33,329 nt of DNA from Candidatus Krumholzibacteriia bacterium (GTDB taxonomy: Bacteria > Krumholzibacteriota > Krumholzibacteriia > LZORAL124-64-63). Under the pieces are notes generated by a model. The model ran no database searches, was not told where the DNA came from, and saw only the letters and a program-made list of their open reading frames with translations. The stretch lies in contig JANTFX010000026.1 of the NCBI GenBank assembly GCA_024763215.1, positions 1-33,329 on the forward strand. Reading direction: 5' to 3'. Shown piece after piece: positions 8,544-16,798 of this stretch; the first letter of the stretch is position 1, and each line of letters starts with the position of its first letter. The translations under genes and the position numbers were made by a program.

Positions 8544-10415
8544 TTACCTCTGTGCTGCGGCCGAGGCCGTCGTGGTCAAGGAGTCGGTCTGGCTGCCGCA
8601 GCGGGGCATGGCCGCACCGAAGAAGGGGTTGGCCGTGACGGATTCGAGTTGCAGCCAGTCCCCGCCACGGTTGTCGTCGGCCATGGGGCAGTGGAACTTG
8701 CGCACGGTGTGGTCACTCCGGTATCCGAAGCGCTCCAGGGCTTCCCACAGCGGCGGGCCGAGCTCGAGCAATGCCCGGCGGCGGCCTTCGATGTCGGTTG
8801 CAGCCGACAGGCCGGCGGCCCCCTTGTTCAGGATCTTCAGGTCCCGCATCCAGGCCAGGTGGGCCTGGCCTGTGAGCAGGGACATATCCACCGCTTCCAA
8901 AGCTGTATTGAGGGTGTGACCCGCGGCTCGCGCGGCGCCGTCGTCGTCGTTTGCCAGGGCCTTCTGGACGTCCAGGTAGGCATCCAGGACCCCGCCCAGC
9001 TGTCCGAGGAAGGCCTGGGGAGCGGTGAATGATTCGTCTGCGGACTCGGGTGCCGTGGGTGTCTTCGCCGCCTGTTTATCGTCCATGGACGACATGGCTC
9101 CGTGGTTGTGGGCCGGAGGCGGCCCGCCGCCAGGACTCATCATGCTGGGCTTGGCCTGGATCTGCAGGGCGCTGTCGAGCTTGAAGGCGCCGTGGGTCAC
9201 CACCATCTCGCCTTCACGCAACCCCGACAGCACGATGTACTTGTCGTCTGCGCGGGGGCCCAGGACCACTTCCCGGCCGCTGAAGGTCGGTTTCTCGGTA
9301 TCGGGCTCCTTGACGTAGACCACCGCCCGCTTGCCGGTGATCAGCGGGGCGCTGGCGGGGATGACCAGGGGCTCGGTGTCAAGGGTGCCGGTGGGCTTGC
9401 CCATGGCGTCCAGACGGGCCGAGACGGTGGCATCGGCGAACAACCCGGGTTTGAGCCCGCCGTCGGGGTTGGGCACCTCGACGCGGACCTCGGCGGTCCG
9501 GGTGCGGGAGTCCAGGACCGGGTCGATGAAGACGATCTTGCCGTTGAAGGTGCGGCCGGGCAGGGACGAGACGGTGAAGTCGACGTCCTGGCCCAGCCTC
9601 AACCAGGGCAGGTCCGACTCGTAGGCATCGATGATGAGCCAGACACGCGACAGGTCCGCGACCGTGTACAGGGGCGCGCCGGTCTGCACGTACTTGCCTT
9701 CGATGGCCTGCTTGTGGACCACGACACCGGCCACCGGCGAGGGGATGCGGATGTGGTCGGCGGGTGTGCCGCGCTGCTCTATGGCCGCGATCTGCCGGTC
9801 CTCGAGTCCCCACAGCTTCAGCCGTTGCCGGGCCGAGGCGACGGTGGCCGTGGCCGAACGGCGGAGCAGGGGGTCCGAGCTCGCGGCCAGCTGTTGCGCG
9901 GCCTCCAGGCTGCTCAGCAACTCGGTTTGGGCCGAGTACAGCGCGGGACTGTAAACCGAAACCAGGGGCTCGCCCCGCTTGACGACGTCGCCGGTGAAGT
10001 CGACGAACAGGGTGTCGATGCGGCCGGCGATCCAGGAGGAGATGGTCCGCTGCAGGGTCTCGTCGTAGCCGATCCGGCCGATCAGGGCCAGGTCGGTCCG
10101 TGCGGAACCGCGCACCACCTCGGTGGTGCGGATATCGGCCAGGGCGGCGGCCGACTTCGACAGCTTCAGGGTGCGTGGGCCGAGCTCCTCGTCCTGGCTG
10201 CTTGCCAAGGGGATCAGGTCCATGAAGCAGATGGGGCACTTGCCGGGCTTGGGCAGCTTGATCTGCGGGTGCATGGAGCAGGTCCAGATGGTGGGCTCGG
10301 CCGTGGCGTGCCGGCCCGGTTCCAGGTCGGGGGTGGCGGAACCGCCTCCGCCGCGCAGCAGGAAGCCGAGGCCGAAGGCGGCGATGACGCCGATGATGAT
10401 GATGACACGTCGCAT
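8544..10415 (-). CDS. cusB: CusB-like periplasmic adaptor with N-terminal metal-binding and C-terminal DUF3347 domains
   Basis: The 623-residue membrane-fusion protein links the RND pump to the outer-membrane channel. After a signal anchor (RRVIIIIGVIAAFGLGFLL) it has a heavy-metal-binding motif, WTCSMHPQI...PGKCPICFMDL, in which the usual G of CGMD is F. Next come adaptor beta-barrel, lipoyl and hairpin segments (roughly residues 80-420), then a His/Met-rich linker (HNHGAMSSMDD). A C-terminal DUF3347 domain (about residues 480-610) has the diagnostic FHCPMA...WLQ...NPFFGAAMPRCG, thought to bind copper. An ATG at 10448 overlaps the stop of the preceding gene (ATGA), but ATG 10415 has AAGGAGAT at ideal distance, so I choose it. 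The two metal-binding modules suggest it also acts as a metallochaperone for the pump. Confidence 0.92.
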   Translation of the reverse strand: MRRVIIIIGVIAAFGLGFLLRGGGGSATPDLEPGRHATAEPTIWTCSMHPQIKLPKPGKCPICFMDLIPLASSQDEELGPRTLKLSKSAAALADIRTTEVVRGSARTDLALIGRIGYDETLQRTISSWIAGRIDTLFVDFTGDVVKRGEPLVSVYSPALYSAQTELLSSLEAAQQLAASSDPLLRRSATATVASARQRLKLWGLEDRQIAAIEQRGTPADHIRIPSPVAGVVVHKQAIEGKYVQTGAPLYTVADLSRVWLIIDAYESDLPWLRLGQDVDFTVSSLPGRTFNGKIVFIDPVLDSRTRTAEVRVEVPNPDGGLKPGLFADATVSARLDAMGKPTGTLDTEPLVIPASAPLITGKRAVVYVKEPDTEKPTFSGREVVLGPRADDKYIVLSGLREGEMVVTHGAFKLDSALQIQAKPSMMSPGGGPPPAHNHGAMSSMDDKQAAKTPTAPESADESFTAPQAFLGQLGGVLDAYLDVQKALANDDDGAARAAGHTLNTALEAVDMSLLTGQAHLAWMRDLKILNKGAAGLSAATDIEGRRRALLELGPPLWEALERFGYRSDHTVRKFHCPMADDNRGGDWLQLESVTANPFFGAAMPRCGSQTDSLTTTASAAAQR

Positions 10416-10444
10416 GGGGATCTCCTTGCCGGCGGTTTTCGTAT

Positions 10445-11809
10445 TCATGATTGGATCTTCAGGGGTGAGGCGATGAGCCCTTCGATGTCGCTTTGCCGGA
10501 TCAGCAGGTCGGTGCGGGCCCGGACCACAGCGAGCTGGAATTCCAGCAGCAGGCGCTGGGCGTCGATCAGGTCCAGGAAAGCGCCCTGCCCGGTTTCGAA
10601 TGCGGCCCGGGCGGCCGCCATGGACTGGCGGGCCTTGGGGATCAGGGCGGTATCGTAGAGCTCCAGCTGGCGGCGGGCGTCACGGTAACCGAACAGGGCC
10701 TTGCTCAGGCGGGCGCCGAGGGCGTTGCCCTCCTGGCGTCGCGAGTCGTCGGCGGCAGACAGCCGGCTGGCCGCCTCCCGGGAGGCGGCGCGGTACTTGC
10801 CCCGCCACAGCGGCACCTGGACCCCCACGGTGGCCATCAGGGCGTTCTTGCCGCTGTCGGCGATGCCGGGCATGCGGGCCGCACCGGTCTGGATGAGGTT
10901 GACGCCCAGAGTGAACGAGGGCAGGCCCTGTTTGCCCGCCAGATCCTCGCTGTGAACCGCGGCGGCGGCTTCATGGCGCCAGGCGGACAACACGGGGTTG
11001 TTGGCCGCCATGACGGCCCCTAGTTCGGCTTCCCCCGGGACGGCGTCGGCGGCCACGGCCACAGGCAGGGCGGCCAGCTGGACCGGGGTGTCGGGGCTGC
11101 GGTCCAGGTCGGCGTTCAACACCGCGAGCAACGGCGCGCGCCGGTCCTCGAGCTCGGCCAGACGGTTGGAAAGCTTGCCGAGTTCCACCTGGGTCTTGAT
11201 CAGGGCGGCATAGTCGCCGCTGCCGGAGGCGTATCTGCTCTGGGCGGTTTGTTCCCACTGGGTGAGCAGGACCAGATGGCTGCCGGTGACGGCGATGCTG
11301 CTGTCCAGATACGCCAGCTCGAAACCGTTGGTGCGGATGCGGGTGATCAGCTCGAGGATCCGCTGGTCCAGGCGGGATTGGGCCGCGGCGGCCTTTTCGC
11401 GCTGGATATCGCCCTTGGCGCCCAGGGTTCCGAACCAGGGGAACGACTGGGAGAGCTGGTAGGCGCGGTCCTGGGGGCCGACCCTGGTCTCGACCGGCTG
11501 GAGATATTCCACGACCGCCAGGCGGGGATCGGGCAGGGCCTGGGCCTGGGGCACGCGTTCCCGGGCGGCCAGCACCCGGGCGGCCGCCGCGCGCAGGGCG
11601 CGGTTGCGGCGTATCCCCACGACCACCAGTTCATCGATGGTTCTTGTGTTGCCCCCCTGTGTCGTCAGGTCCAACCCGAAGCGTTCCAGGATGGGGGACT
11701 GGAGGATGAGATCCAGCACCGGGTCGGAGGATGCCGCCGTTGCGGGGCTTGGATTCAGGAGCGGCATCACAGCCAGCAGGGGCAGGATGAACAGCAGGTG
11801 GATTTTCAT
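10445..11809 (-). CDS. cusC: TolC/CusC-family outer-membrane efflux channel
   Basis: The 454-residue outer-membrane factor forms the exit duct of the tripartite metal pump. The signal peptide is MKIHLLFILPLLAVMPLLNPSPATA. Two OEP repeats follow, recognisable from the helical A-x-x-x-A/R-rich pattern and the paired motifs ALPDPRLAVVEY and GLPSFTLGVNL, each followed by a P/Q-x-W/F-G strand (SFPWFG and VPLWRG). No lipobox is visible, unlike E. coli CusC. Start 11809 has GGGAAGG upstream. A possible ATG at 11851 would fall on the predicted transcription start of the sigma54 promoter, so it is unlikely. It is the first gene of the operon and its stop overlaps the region of alternative start of the adaptor. 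Confidence 0.88.
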   Translation of the reverse strand: MKIHLLFILPLLAVMPLLNPSPATAASSDPVLDLILQSPILERFGLDLTTQGGNTRTIDELVVVGIRRNRALRAAAARVLAARERVPQAQALPDPRLAVVEYLQPVETRVGPQDRAYQLSQSFPWFGTLGAKGDIQREKAAAAQSRLDQRILELITRIRTNGFELAYLDSSIAVTGSHLVLLTQWEQTAQSRYASGSGDYAALIKTQVELGKLSNRLAELEDRRAPLLAVLNADLDRSPDTPVQLAALPVAVAADAVPGEAELGAVMAANNPVLSAWRHEAAAAVHSEDLAGKQGLPSFTLGVNLIQTGAARMPGIADSGKNALMATVGVQVPLWRGKYRAASREAASRLSAADDSRRQEGNALGARLSKALFGYRDARRQLELYDTALIPKARQSMAAARAAFETGQGAFLDLIDAQRLLLEFQLAVVRARTDLLIRQSDIEGLIASPLKIQS

Positions 11810-11863
11810 GAGGCCTTCCCGGGGCTTCGAGTCCAGGCGGTGGATTTCCATGCAGAAGGGAAG

Positions 11864-11879
11864 GCAGGAATGGGGCCAT
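11864..11879 (-). promoter_or_regulatory. Sigma54 (-24/-12) promoter of the metal-efflux operon
   Basis: On the minus strand the sequence reads TGGCCC, five bases, CTGCC. The invariant GG (11877-11876) and GC (11865-11864) are separated by exactly 10 bp, as sigma54 requires, and TGGC and TGC match the consensus. The predicted transcript start is near 11852, giving a leader of about 43 nt before the outer-membrane-factor start at 11809. The operon encodes a GAFTGA-type activator, which supports the call. Not experimentally shown. Confidence 0.65.
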
Positions 11880-11941
11880 CAAGCTAAAGAGAATATTGAC
11901 AAAAGGTTAAGAAAACATGAGGGCCGGCCCGCCCCCGAATT

Positions 11942-11980
11942 TGGAGAATATTCTCCACCAGCGTTGAAGAGTATTCTTCA
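11942..11980. promoter_or_regulatory. Two upstream dyads, probable enhancer sites for the operon's own regulator
   Basis: A perfect 16-bp palindrome TGGAGAATATTCTCCA lies at 11942-11957. A near copy, TGAAGAGTATTCTTCA (7 of 8 base pairs), lies at 11965-11980, with centres 23 bp apart, about two helical turns. A degenerate copy containing GAGAATATT is at 11889-11897. The main pair is about 65-105 bp upstream of the -24 element, the usual place for activator sites of sigma54 promoters. I infer that the Fis-type helix-turn-helix of the response regulator at 2231-3625 binds here. Confidence 0.55.
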
Positions 11981-12067
11981 TGCGGCAAGGTTGATCCGCC
12001 GGCGGTCCGTATTAACTTGCCTGCATCCTGTTGGTGATGAAATGACCCCCGTGGAAAGGATCCTCAC

Positions 12068-12820
12068 GTGAAGCTCGTCTCCTGGAACGTCAACGGCCTG
12101 CGCTCCTGCGTGGCCAAGGGTTTTACCGAATTCGCCCTGGCCAGCGACGCCGATGTGATCTGTCTGCAGGAGGTGCGTGCGGTGCCCGAGCAACTCCACG
12201 TGGAAATCCCCGGCTACACCATGTGCTGGAACCCCGCCCTCAAGCGCGGCTACAGCGGCACGGCCATCCTGACCCGCATCCAGCCCGTGAACGTTTTTCC
12301 CGGCATGGGCATACCCGAGCACGACACCGAGGGGCGCGTGCTGACCGCGGAGTTCGACGACTACTTCGTGGTCACAGTCTACACGCCCAACGTCAAACGC
12401 GAGCTGACGCGCCTGCCGTACCGCGCCGAGCAGTGGGATCCCGATTTCCTGAAGTTCCTCCGCAAGCTGGAAAAGACCAAGCCGGTGGTGTTCTGCGGTG
12501 ATCTGAACGTCTCGCACCGGGAGATCGACCTGGCGAATCCGAAACCCAACCAGGGCAACGCCGGGTTCACGGACGAGGAGCGCGCGGGGTTCGACCGGCT
12601 GCTCAAGGCCGGTTTCATCGACACCTTCAGGGAGTTCGAGCCCGGTGGCGGGCACTACACCTGGTGGAGCAACCGCAAGGGGGTGCGTGCGCGGAACATT
12701 GGTTGGCGCATCGACTATTTCCTGGTCTCGGGTGTTTTGCGGCCCCGGCTGCGCGGCGCGGGCATCCTGTCCGACGTCATGGGCTCGGACCACTGCCCCA
12801 TCACCCTGGAATTGGACTGA
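12068..12820 (+). CDS. xth: Exodeoxyribonuclease III (AP endonuclease)
   Basis: This 250-residue Mg2+-dependent enzyme cuts DNA at abasic sites and degrades 3' ends in base-excision repair. The full endonuclease/exonuclease/phosphatase fold is present: SWNVNGLRS (metal-site Asn), CLQEVR (metal-ligand Glu), YTPNVKRE, GDLNVSHREID (catalytic Asp/Asn), the Trp-containing WRIDYFLVS and the terminal GSDHCPI (catalytic Asp-His pair). Length is normal for the ExoA branch. The start is GTG with AAGGA upstream. It is divergent from the metal operon, sharing its upstream region, and is followed after 27 bp by a cysteine-cluster gene. The role in housekeeping repair is established family knowledge. Confidence 0.95.
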   Translation: MKLVSWNVNGLRSCVAKGFTEFALASDADVICLQEVRAVPEQLHVEIPGYTMCWNPALKRGYSGTAILTRIQPVNVFPGMGIPEHDTEGRVLTAEFDDYFVVTVYTPNVKRELTRLPYRAEQWDPDFLKFLRKLEKTKPVVFCGDLNVSHREIDLANPKPNQGNAGFTDEERAGFDRLLKAGFIDTFREFEPGGGHYTWWSNRKGVRARNIGWRIDYFLVSGVLRPRLRGAGILSDVMGSDHCPITLELD

Positions 12821-12847
12821 GGCCATGCCTGGTCCCTGGAGAAGCCC

Positions 12848-13390
12848 ATGAACCCGCCCCGCCGTTTCGCCCCACGCTACCTGGAGGCCCTGGCGGCTCT
12901 CCATGCCGAGACCGACCTGCGCGCCGGCGCGCTGGCGGACAAGCACGCGGATTTTTTGATCTGCCGCCGCGGTTGCAGCGATTGTTGCCAGGATGGCCTG
13001 ACGGTGCTGGAGATCGAGGCGGCCTGGATCCTGGCCCATCGCGGTCGGTGGGATGAACCGGACGCCCCCGCCCATGCGGCGGGAAGGTGCGCCTTCCTGA
13101 CTCCCGAGGGGGCCTGCCGCATATATCCTTGGCGGCCCTACGTGTGCCGCACCCAGGGGTTGCCATTGCGCTGGCTGGACGAGTCGGGGCGGCAGGAAGC
13201 CGGCCGCAGCATCTGCCCCTTGAACGAGGATGAGCTCACCCGGGCGGGGCTGGCGCTGGCCGGGCTGCCGCCGGGCGATCTGTGGACCCTGGGGGAGGTC
13301 GAGGGCCGGCTGGCGTCATTGCAAGCCGAGGCCTCGGGGGAGTTCACCCAGGTGCGCATCCGTTTGCGCGACCTGCTGGGCACGGACTGA
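12848..13390 (+). CDS. YkgJ-family cysteine-cluster protein
   Basis: The 180-residue cytoplasmic protein has the conserved cysteine pattern of the YkgJ/Zn- or Fe-chelating family (PF03692): CRRGCSDCC near residues 39-47, RCAFL, the core ACRIYPWRPYVCR, and a final SICPL. The family is thought to hold a metal or Fe-S cluster, and its function is largely unknown. The C-terminal 45 residues are helical and unremarkable. The start has GGAG upstream. It follows the exonuclease gene by 27 bp, so the two are probably co-transcribed. Its stop is only 6 bp from the end of the convergent phoU gene, leaving no room for a separate terminator. Confidence 0.8.
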   Translation: MNPPRRFAPRYLEALAALHAETDLRAGALADKHADFLICRRGCSDCCQDGLTVLEIEAAWILAHRGRWDEPDAPAHAAGRCAFLTPEGACRIYPWRPYVCRTQGLPLRWLDESGRQEAGRSICPLNEDELTRAGLALAGLPPGDLWTLGEVEGRLASLQAEASGEFTQVRIRLRDLLGTD

Positions 13391-13396
13391 GCGGTA

Positions 13397-14071
13397 TCAG
13401 TCTTCCAGGTCCTCGGGACTGCCGTGGCGGATGATGACTCCCTCGATGGTGTAGATGGTGTCCTCGGCGATGTTGGTGGCCAGGTCGGCCACCCTTTCCA
13501 CGCTCTTGGCGGCCAGCAGCCAGCAGATCATGGCTTCGGACTGGCGGGCGTCGTCGCACATGCCGGCGGCCAGCCGGCGGGAAAGTTCATGGTAACGGGC
13601 ATCGACCTCGTCGTCGGCCGCCAGCACCGCGTGGGCCTTGGCCGCATCGAGGTTCATCAGCGCGTCCAGGCTGTCGCGCAGCATGGTCCGGGACATCATC
13701 CCCAGCTCACGGAAGGACTGGGCCAGGACCGGCGGCAGGCTCGGCCCCCGCTGGCACCCCTTGCCTCCGGCTATGTTCACGGCCAGATCCCCGATACGCT
13801 CCAGATCGTTGTTCATCTTCAGGACGGCTATGAGGTAGCGCAGGTCCACGGCCACGGGCTGGTGAAGGGCGAGGATCTTCAGGCATTCCTCCTCGACTTC
13901 CACCTCCAGCAGGTCGATTTCCTCGTCCGCGGCCCTCACTTCCCGGGCCAGCTCGTATTCTCCCTGGGTCGCCGCCCGGATGGCCTTCTCCAGGTTTTCC
14001 TCCACCAGGGACGCGAGGTGGAAGAGTCGTTTCTTGAGCTGGTCGAGTTCCTTCTGCAGATGGATCTTCAT
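13397..14071 (-). CDS. phoU: PhoU, phosphate signalling regulator
   Basis: The 224-residue all-helical protein has two PhoU repeats. Each carries the metal-binding E/D-x3-D motif: NNDLERIGDLAVNI in the first and AKSVERVADLATNIAED in the second. PhoU couples the PstSCAB transporter to the PhoR kinase and damps the Pho response when phosphate is plentiful. The ATG at 14071 overlaps the phoR stop in an ATGA, so translation is probably coupled. Upstream AAGGGA supports this start. The gene is last in phoB-phoR-phoU instead of following pstB, as it does in E. coli. Confidence 0.93.
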   Translation of the reverse strand: MKIHLQKELDQLKKRLFHLASLVEENLEKAIRAATQGEYELAREVRAADEEIDLLEVEVEEECLKILALHQPVAVDLRYLIAVLKMNNDLERIGDLAVNIAGGKGCQRGPSLPPVLAQSFRELGMMSRTMLRDSLDALMNLDAAKAHAVLAADDEVDARYHELSRRLAAGMCDDARQSEAMICWLLAAKSVERVADLATNIAEDTIYTIEGVIIRHGSPEDLED

Positions 14072-15846
14072 GCCGGGATCCCTTCGGGGATGATGAGGGT
14101 GAAGGTGCTGCCGGCCCCGAGCCGGCTCTGGATATCCAGGCGGCCGCCGTGGGCCTGGGCGATGTGCTTGACGATGGCCAGCCCGAGGCCGGTGCCGCCG
14201 AGCTGCCGGCTGCGGGCCTTGTCCACACGATAGAACCGTTCGCACAGACGGGGCAAATGCTCGGCAGGAATGCCGGGGCCCAGGTCGGTGACGGAGATCC
14301 GGATTTCCCCGTCCTTGCGGTCGCACCCCAGGGTCACGGGTGAGCCCTCGGGACTGTACTTCAGGGCGTTGGCCAGGAGGTTGTCCAGAGCCTGGATCAG
14401 CAGGGGCGTGTTGACCGGGATCTCGATATCGAGAGCGCAGTCAAGTTTGAGGCGCCCCGCGGCGTCACGGCGATTGGTCTCGGCTTCCTGGATGACCCGC
14501 TTCAGCAACGGCCTTAACCGGGTGGGGGTTCGCTCCAGGGTGCCCGCGTCCGTGTCCTGCTCCAGCTTCGAGAGGTTCAGCAGGTCCGAGATGATGGCCT
14601 CCAGCCGGTCGGCCTGGGCGCTGATGATGCCCAGGAAGCGCTGGCGCTCCTGCTCATCCTGGGGAGGGTCTTCGCGCAGGGTCTCGGTGAAGCCCTTGAT
14701 GGCCGTGATGGGTGTCTTCAACTCGTGGGAAACGTTGGCGACGAAGTCCCGGCGCATGGCCTCCAGCCGGCGCAGGCGGGTGATGTCGTTGAGCACCACC
14801 AGGGCGCCCAGCAATGCGCCGTCGGCATCCAGCAGGGGGGTGCCGTGGGCCTGGACCCATCGCTCCTCGGGCATGGTCAGGTGGATGTCGCGTTCCCGAG
14901 TCGTCGACTCGGCCAGCACCTCCTGGACCAGGGTGGTCAGGTGGCGGTTGTGGCCAACCTCCTGGATCGTCCGGCCCATGGCCGATTCCAGCGGGATGCC
15001 CAGCATCTGTGCCCCGGAAGGGTTCAAACCGAAGACGATCTCATCGCGGTCGATGGCCAGGACGCCCTCGATCATGCTGCCCATGACGGCTTTCAGCTCG
15101 TTGCGCTCGGCGACGATGGTGGCCATCTGGTCCCCGAGGCGTTGCGCCATGTGTTGCAGGGCCTCGCCCAGGGCCACGGTCTCGCTCGTGCCGCCGACGA
15201 CCAGGTCGGCAGTGAAATCCCCCTCGGCCAGTTGCTGGGCGGCCAAGCGCAGGCGTTCGAGGACCTTGCCCAGATGCCGCGAAAAGGCAGCCACGACCAA
15301 GCCCGTCAGCAGCAGCAGGACCAGGCCCGCAACGACGATCCTGCGGTTGATGCCCCCGACGAGCCCGTTGATGTCGGCCAGGGTCATGGAGGTCCTGACC
15401 ACGAAGGGGGAGGGCTCGTCGAGGGCGGGCACGGCCACGTAGAGGCGGCGGTTGCCGACGGTGTGGCTGTAGCGGACGGACCGTCCGGTTGCCCCCGACA
15501 GGGCGGCGGCCACTTCCGGCCTGCCGGCATGGTTCTCCATGGCGCGGGGGTCACCCTGGGAATCGCCCAGCACGGTGCCGTCGGCGGCGATCACGGTGTA
15601 GCGGACTCCGGCGACGGCGCCGTAGCTGCGGCAAAGGTCATTGACGGCGGCGAAGTCGCCGGCCAGGACCAGGGGGCTGAATTCACGGATGGTCAGGCGG
15701 GCCTGGTGATCGAGATCGGTGTTCATGCGGGCCATGAAGAAGGTGCGGACGGACCGGCCGGTGAAGCCCGTCACCAGCGCCATGGCGACCACCAGGAGGG
15801 CGAATACCGGTGGGGCCATGGTCCACAACAGGTTACGACGGTTCAT
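14068..15846 (-). CDS. phoR: PhoR-like phosphate sensor histidine kinase
   Basis: The 592-residue kinase has one membrane helix at the N-terminus and another near residues 170-190, enclosing a periplasmic domain of about 130 residues. A HAMP segment (to about 240), a PAS domain (about 250-350) and HisKA with phospho-acceptor H374 (FVANVSHELKTPITAIKGF) follow. HATPase_c has NLLANALKYS, DLGPGI and GGTGLGLA. The HELKTP motif and PAS position are typical of PhoR. The extended periplasmic domain resembles PhoR of Gram-positives and deltaproteobacteria more than the short E. coli form. A GTG at 15858 overlapping the phoB stop is an alternative start; I prefer ATG 15846, which has GGTGAT 7 nt upstream. 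Its partners are the adjacent phoB and phoU. Confidence 0.92.
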   Translation of the reverse strand: MNRRNLLWTMAPPVFALLVVAMALVTGFTGRSVRTFFMARMNTDLDHQARLTIREFSPLVLAGDFAAVNDLCRSYGAVAGVRYTVIAADGTVLGDSQGDPRAMENHAGRPEVAAALSGATGRSVRYSHTVGNRRLYVAVPALDEPSPFVVRTSMTLADINGLVGGINRRIVVAGLVLLLLTGLVVAAFSRHLGKVLERLRLAAQQLAEGDFTADLVVGGTSETVALGEALQHMAQRLGDQMATIVAERNELKAVMGSMIEGVLAIDRDEIVFGLNPSGAQMLGIPLESAMGRTIQEVGHNRHLTTLVQEVLAESTTRERDIHLTMPEERWVQAHGTPLLDADGALLGALVVLNDITRLRRLEAMRRDFVANVSHELKTPITAIKGFTETLREDPPQDEQERQRFLGIISAQADRLEAIISDLLNLSKLEQDTDAGTLERTPTRLRPLLKRVIQEAETNRRDAAGRLKLDCALDIEIPVNTPLLIQALDNLLANALKYSPEGSPVTLGCDRKDGEIRISVTDLGPGIPAEHLPRLCERFYRVDKARSRQLGGTGLGLAIVKHIAQAHGGRLDIQSRLGAGSTFTLIIPEGIPA

Positions 15847-15850
15847 GGCG

Positions 15851-16537
15851 TCAATCACCCATCTTGTAGCCGACCCCCCGGACGGTCTGGATCATGTCAC
15901 CGCAGTCCCCGAGCTTGCGGCGCAGGGCGGCGATCTGGACGTCCACCGAACGCCCGGTCACCGGGTAGTCGTCCCCGTGCACCGCCCGGACGATCTGCCG
16001 GCGCGTGAATACCCAGCCCGGGCGCAGGGCCAGGAAATGCAGGATCTGGAACTCGGTCCGGGTCAAATCCAGCTTCTGCCCTCCGGCATCCACCTCGTGG
16101 CGGCCCGGGTGGATGCTCAAGGGGCCCAGTTCCAGGACGTCGTCCTCGGTCACCTTGCGGGCGGGGCCGCGCCTCAGCACGGCCTTGACCCTGGCCAGCA
16201 GGACCTTGGGCCGGAAGGGCTTGGTGATGTAGTCGTCGGCTCCGGCCTCGAAACCCGCGATGATGTCCTCTTCCTCGCCCTTGGCCGTCAGCATCATCAC
16301 CGGGATGGCAGCGGCCCGCTCGTCGTCCTTGAGCTGGCGGCATACCTCCAGCCCGTCGATCCCAGGCAGCATCAAATCCAGCAGGATCAGGTCGCAACCC
16401 TCGTCCAGGGCGTGATCGAGCCCGTCCTCTCCGGTGTAGGCGCAGACGACCTTGTACCCGCCGCGTTGCAGGTTGTATTGCAGCAGTTCGGCGATATCCT
16501 GCTCGTCCTCGACGACCAGGATGGTCTGCTTGGCCAT
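15851..16537 (-). CDS. phoB: PhoB response regulator
   Basis: This 228-residue OmpR/PhoB-class transcription factor is complete. The receiver has the acidic pocket E10-D11-E12, phospho-acceptor D54 (ILLDLMLPGIDG), T in MMLTAKG and K in ITKPF. The C-terminal winged helix has LDLTRTEFQILHFL, the recognition-helix segment RSVDVQIAALRRKLG and the terminal wing IQTVRGVGYKM. It would bind the TTTACAA repeats between this gene and pstS and activate phosphate-uptake genes on starvation. GAGGGTG lies 6 nt upstream of the ATG. The phoB end overlaps the start region of phoR. Confidence 0.95.
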   Translation of the reverse strand: MAKQTILVVEDEQDIAELLQYNLQRGGYKVVCAYTGEDGLDHALDEGCDLILLDLMLPGIDGLEVCRQLKDDERAAAIPVMMLTAKGEEEDIIAGFEAGADDYITKPFRPKVLLARVKAVLRRGPARKVTEDDVLELGPLSIHPGRHEVDAGGQKLDLTRTEFQILHFLALRPGWVFTRRQIVRAVHGDDYPVTGRSVDVQIAALRRKLGDCGDMIQTVRGVGYKMGD

Positions 16538-16798
16538 GGCGGCACCCTCTTTCCAAACAATCGAGCAGGATGACTGCTTGCTACCATCAGGCTAGAGGGT
16601 GTGGGCAAACCTTCAAGAGCGCAAGTTAGGACTTTGTAAATGCCCTTTGTGCAGGGGAGATGCCCCGGATGGTGATCTGTTTGTTTACAAGTTTTTTACA
16701 ATAGGGTTGTAGGTTATTTACAAACGCGACCTACCGTGTGGCCATACGATCCGGCCGACCACTGGTGTCGGCCCTGTCTCCAGCAAAGGAAGGATACG
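16538..16798. promoter_or_regulatory. Divergent phoB/pstS control region
   Basis: This 261-bp spacer serves both the phoBRU and pstSCAB units. It contains the phased TTTACAA repeats near pstS and one reverse copy (TTGTAAA, 16634-16640) facing phoB. TACGAT at 16745-16750 is a possible -10 for pstS. The AT-rich block around 16630-16725 stands out from the GC-rich surroundings. Confidence 0.55.
16684..16723 (+). promoter_or_regulatory. Pho-box-like array of 11-bp-phased TTTACAA repeats
   Basis: TTTACAA occurs at 16684-16690, 16695-16701 and 16717-16723. The starts are 11 and 22 bp apart, so all three sit on the same helical face, with a degenerate unit in the missing position. PhoB-type regulators bind 7-bp direct repeats spaced by 4 bp, which is this geometry. 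The heptamer differs from the E. coli CTGTCAT and is nearer the TT-x-ACA units used by Bacillus PhoP. Confidence 0.7.

Noticed and set aside
4741-8919. A very long open frame antisense to the RND pump
   Set aside because: It is Gly/His/Gln/Asp-rich low-complexity translation without a start signal, a by-product of high GC opposite a clear CusA.
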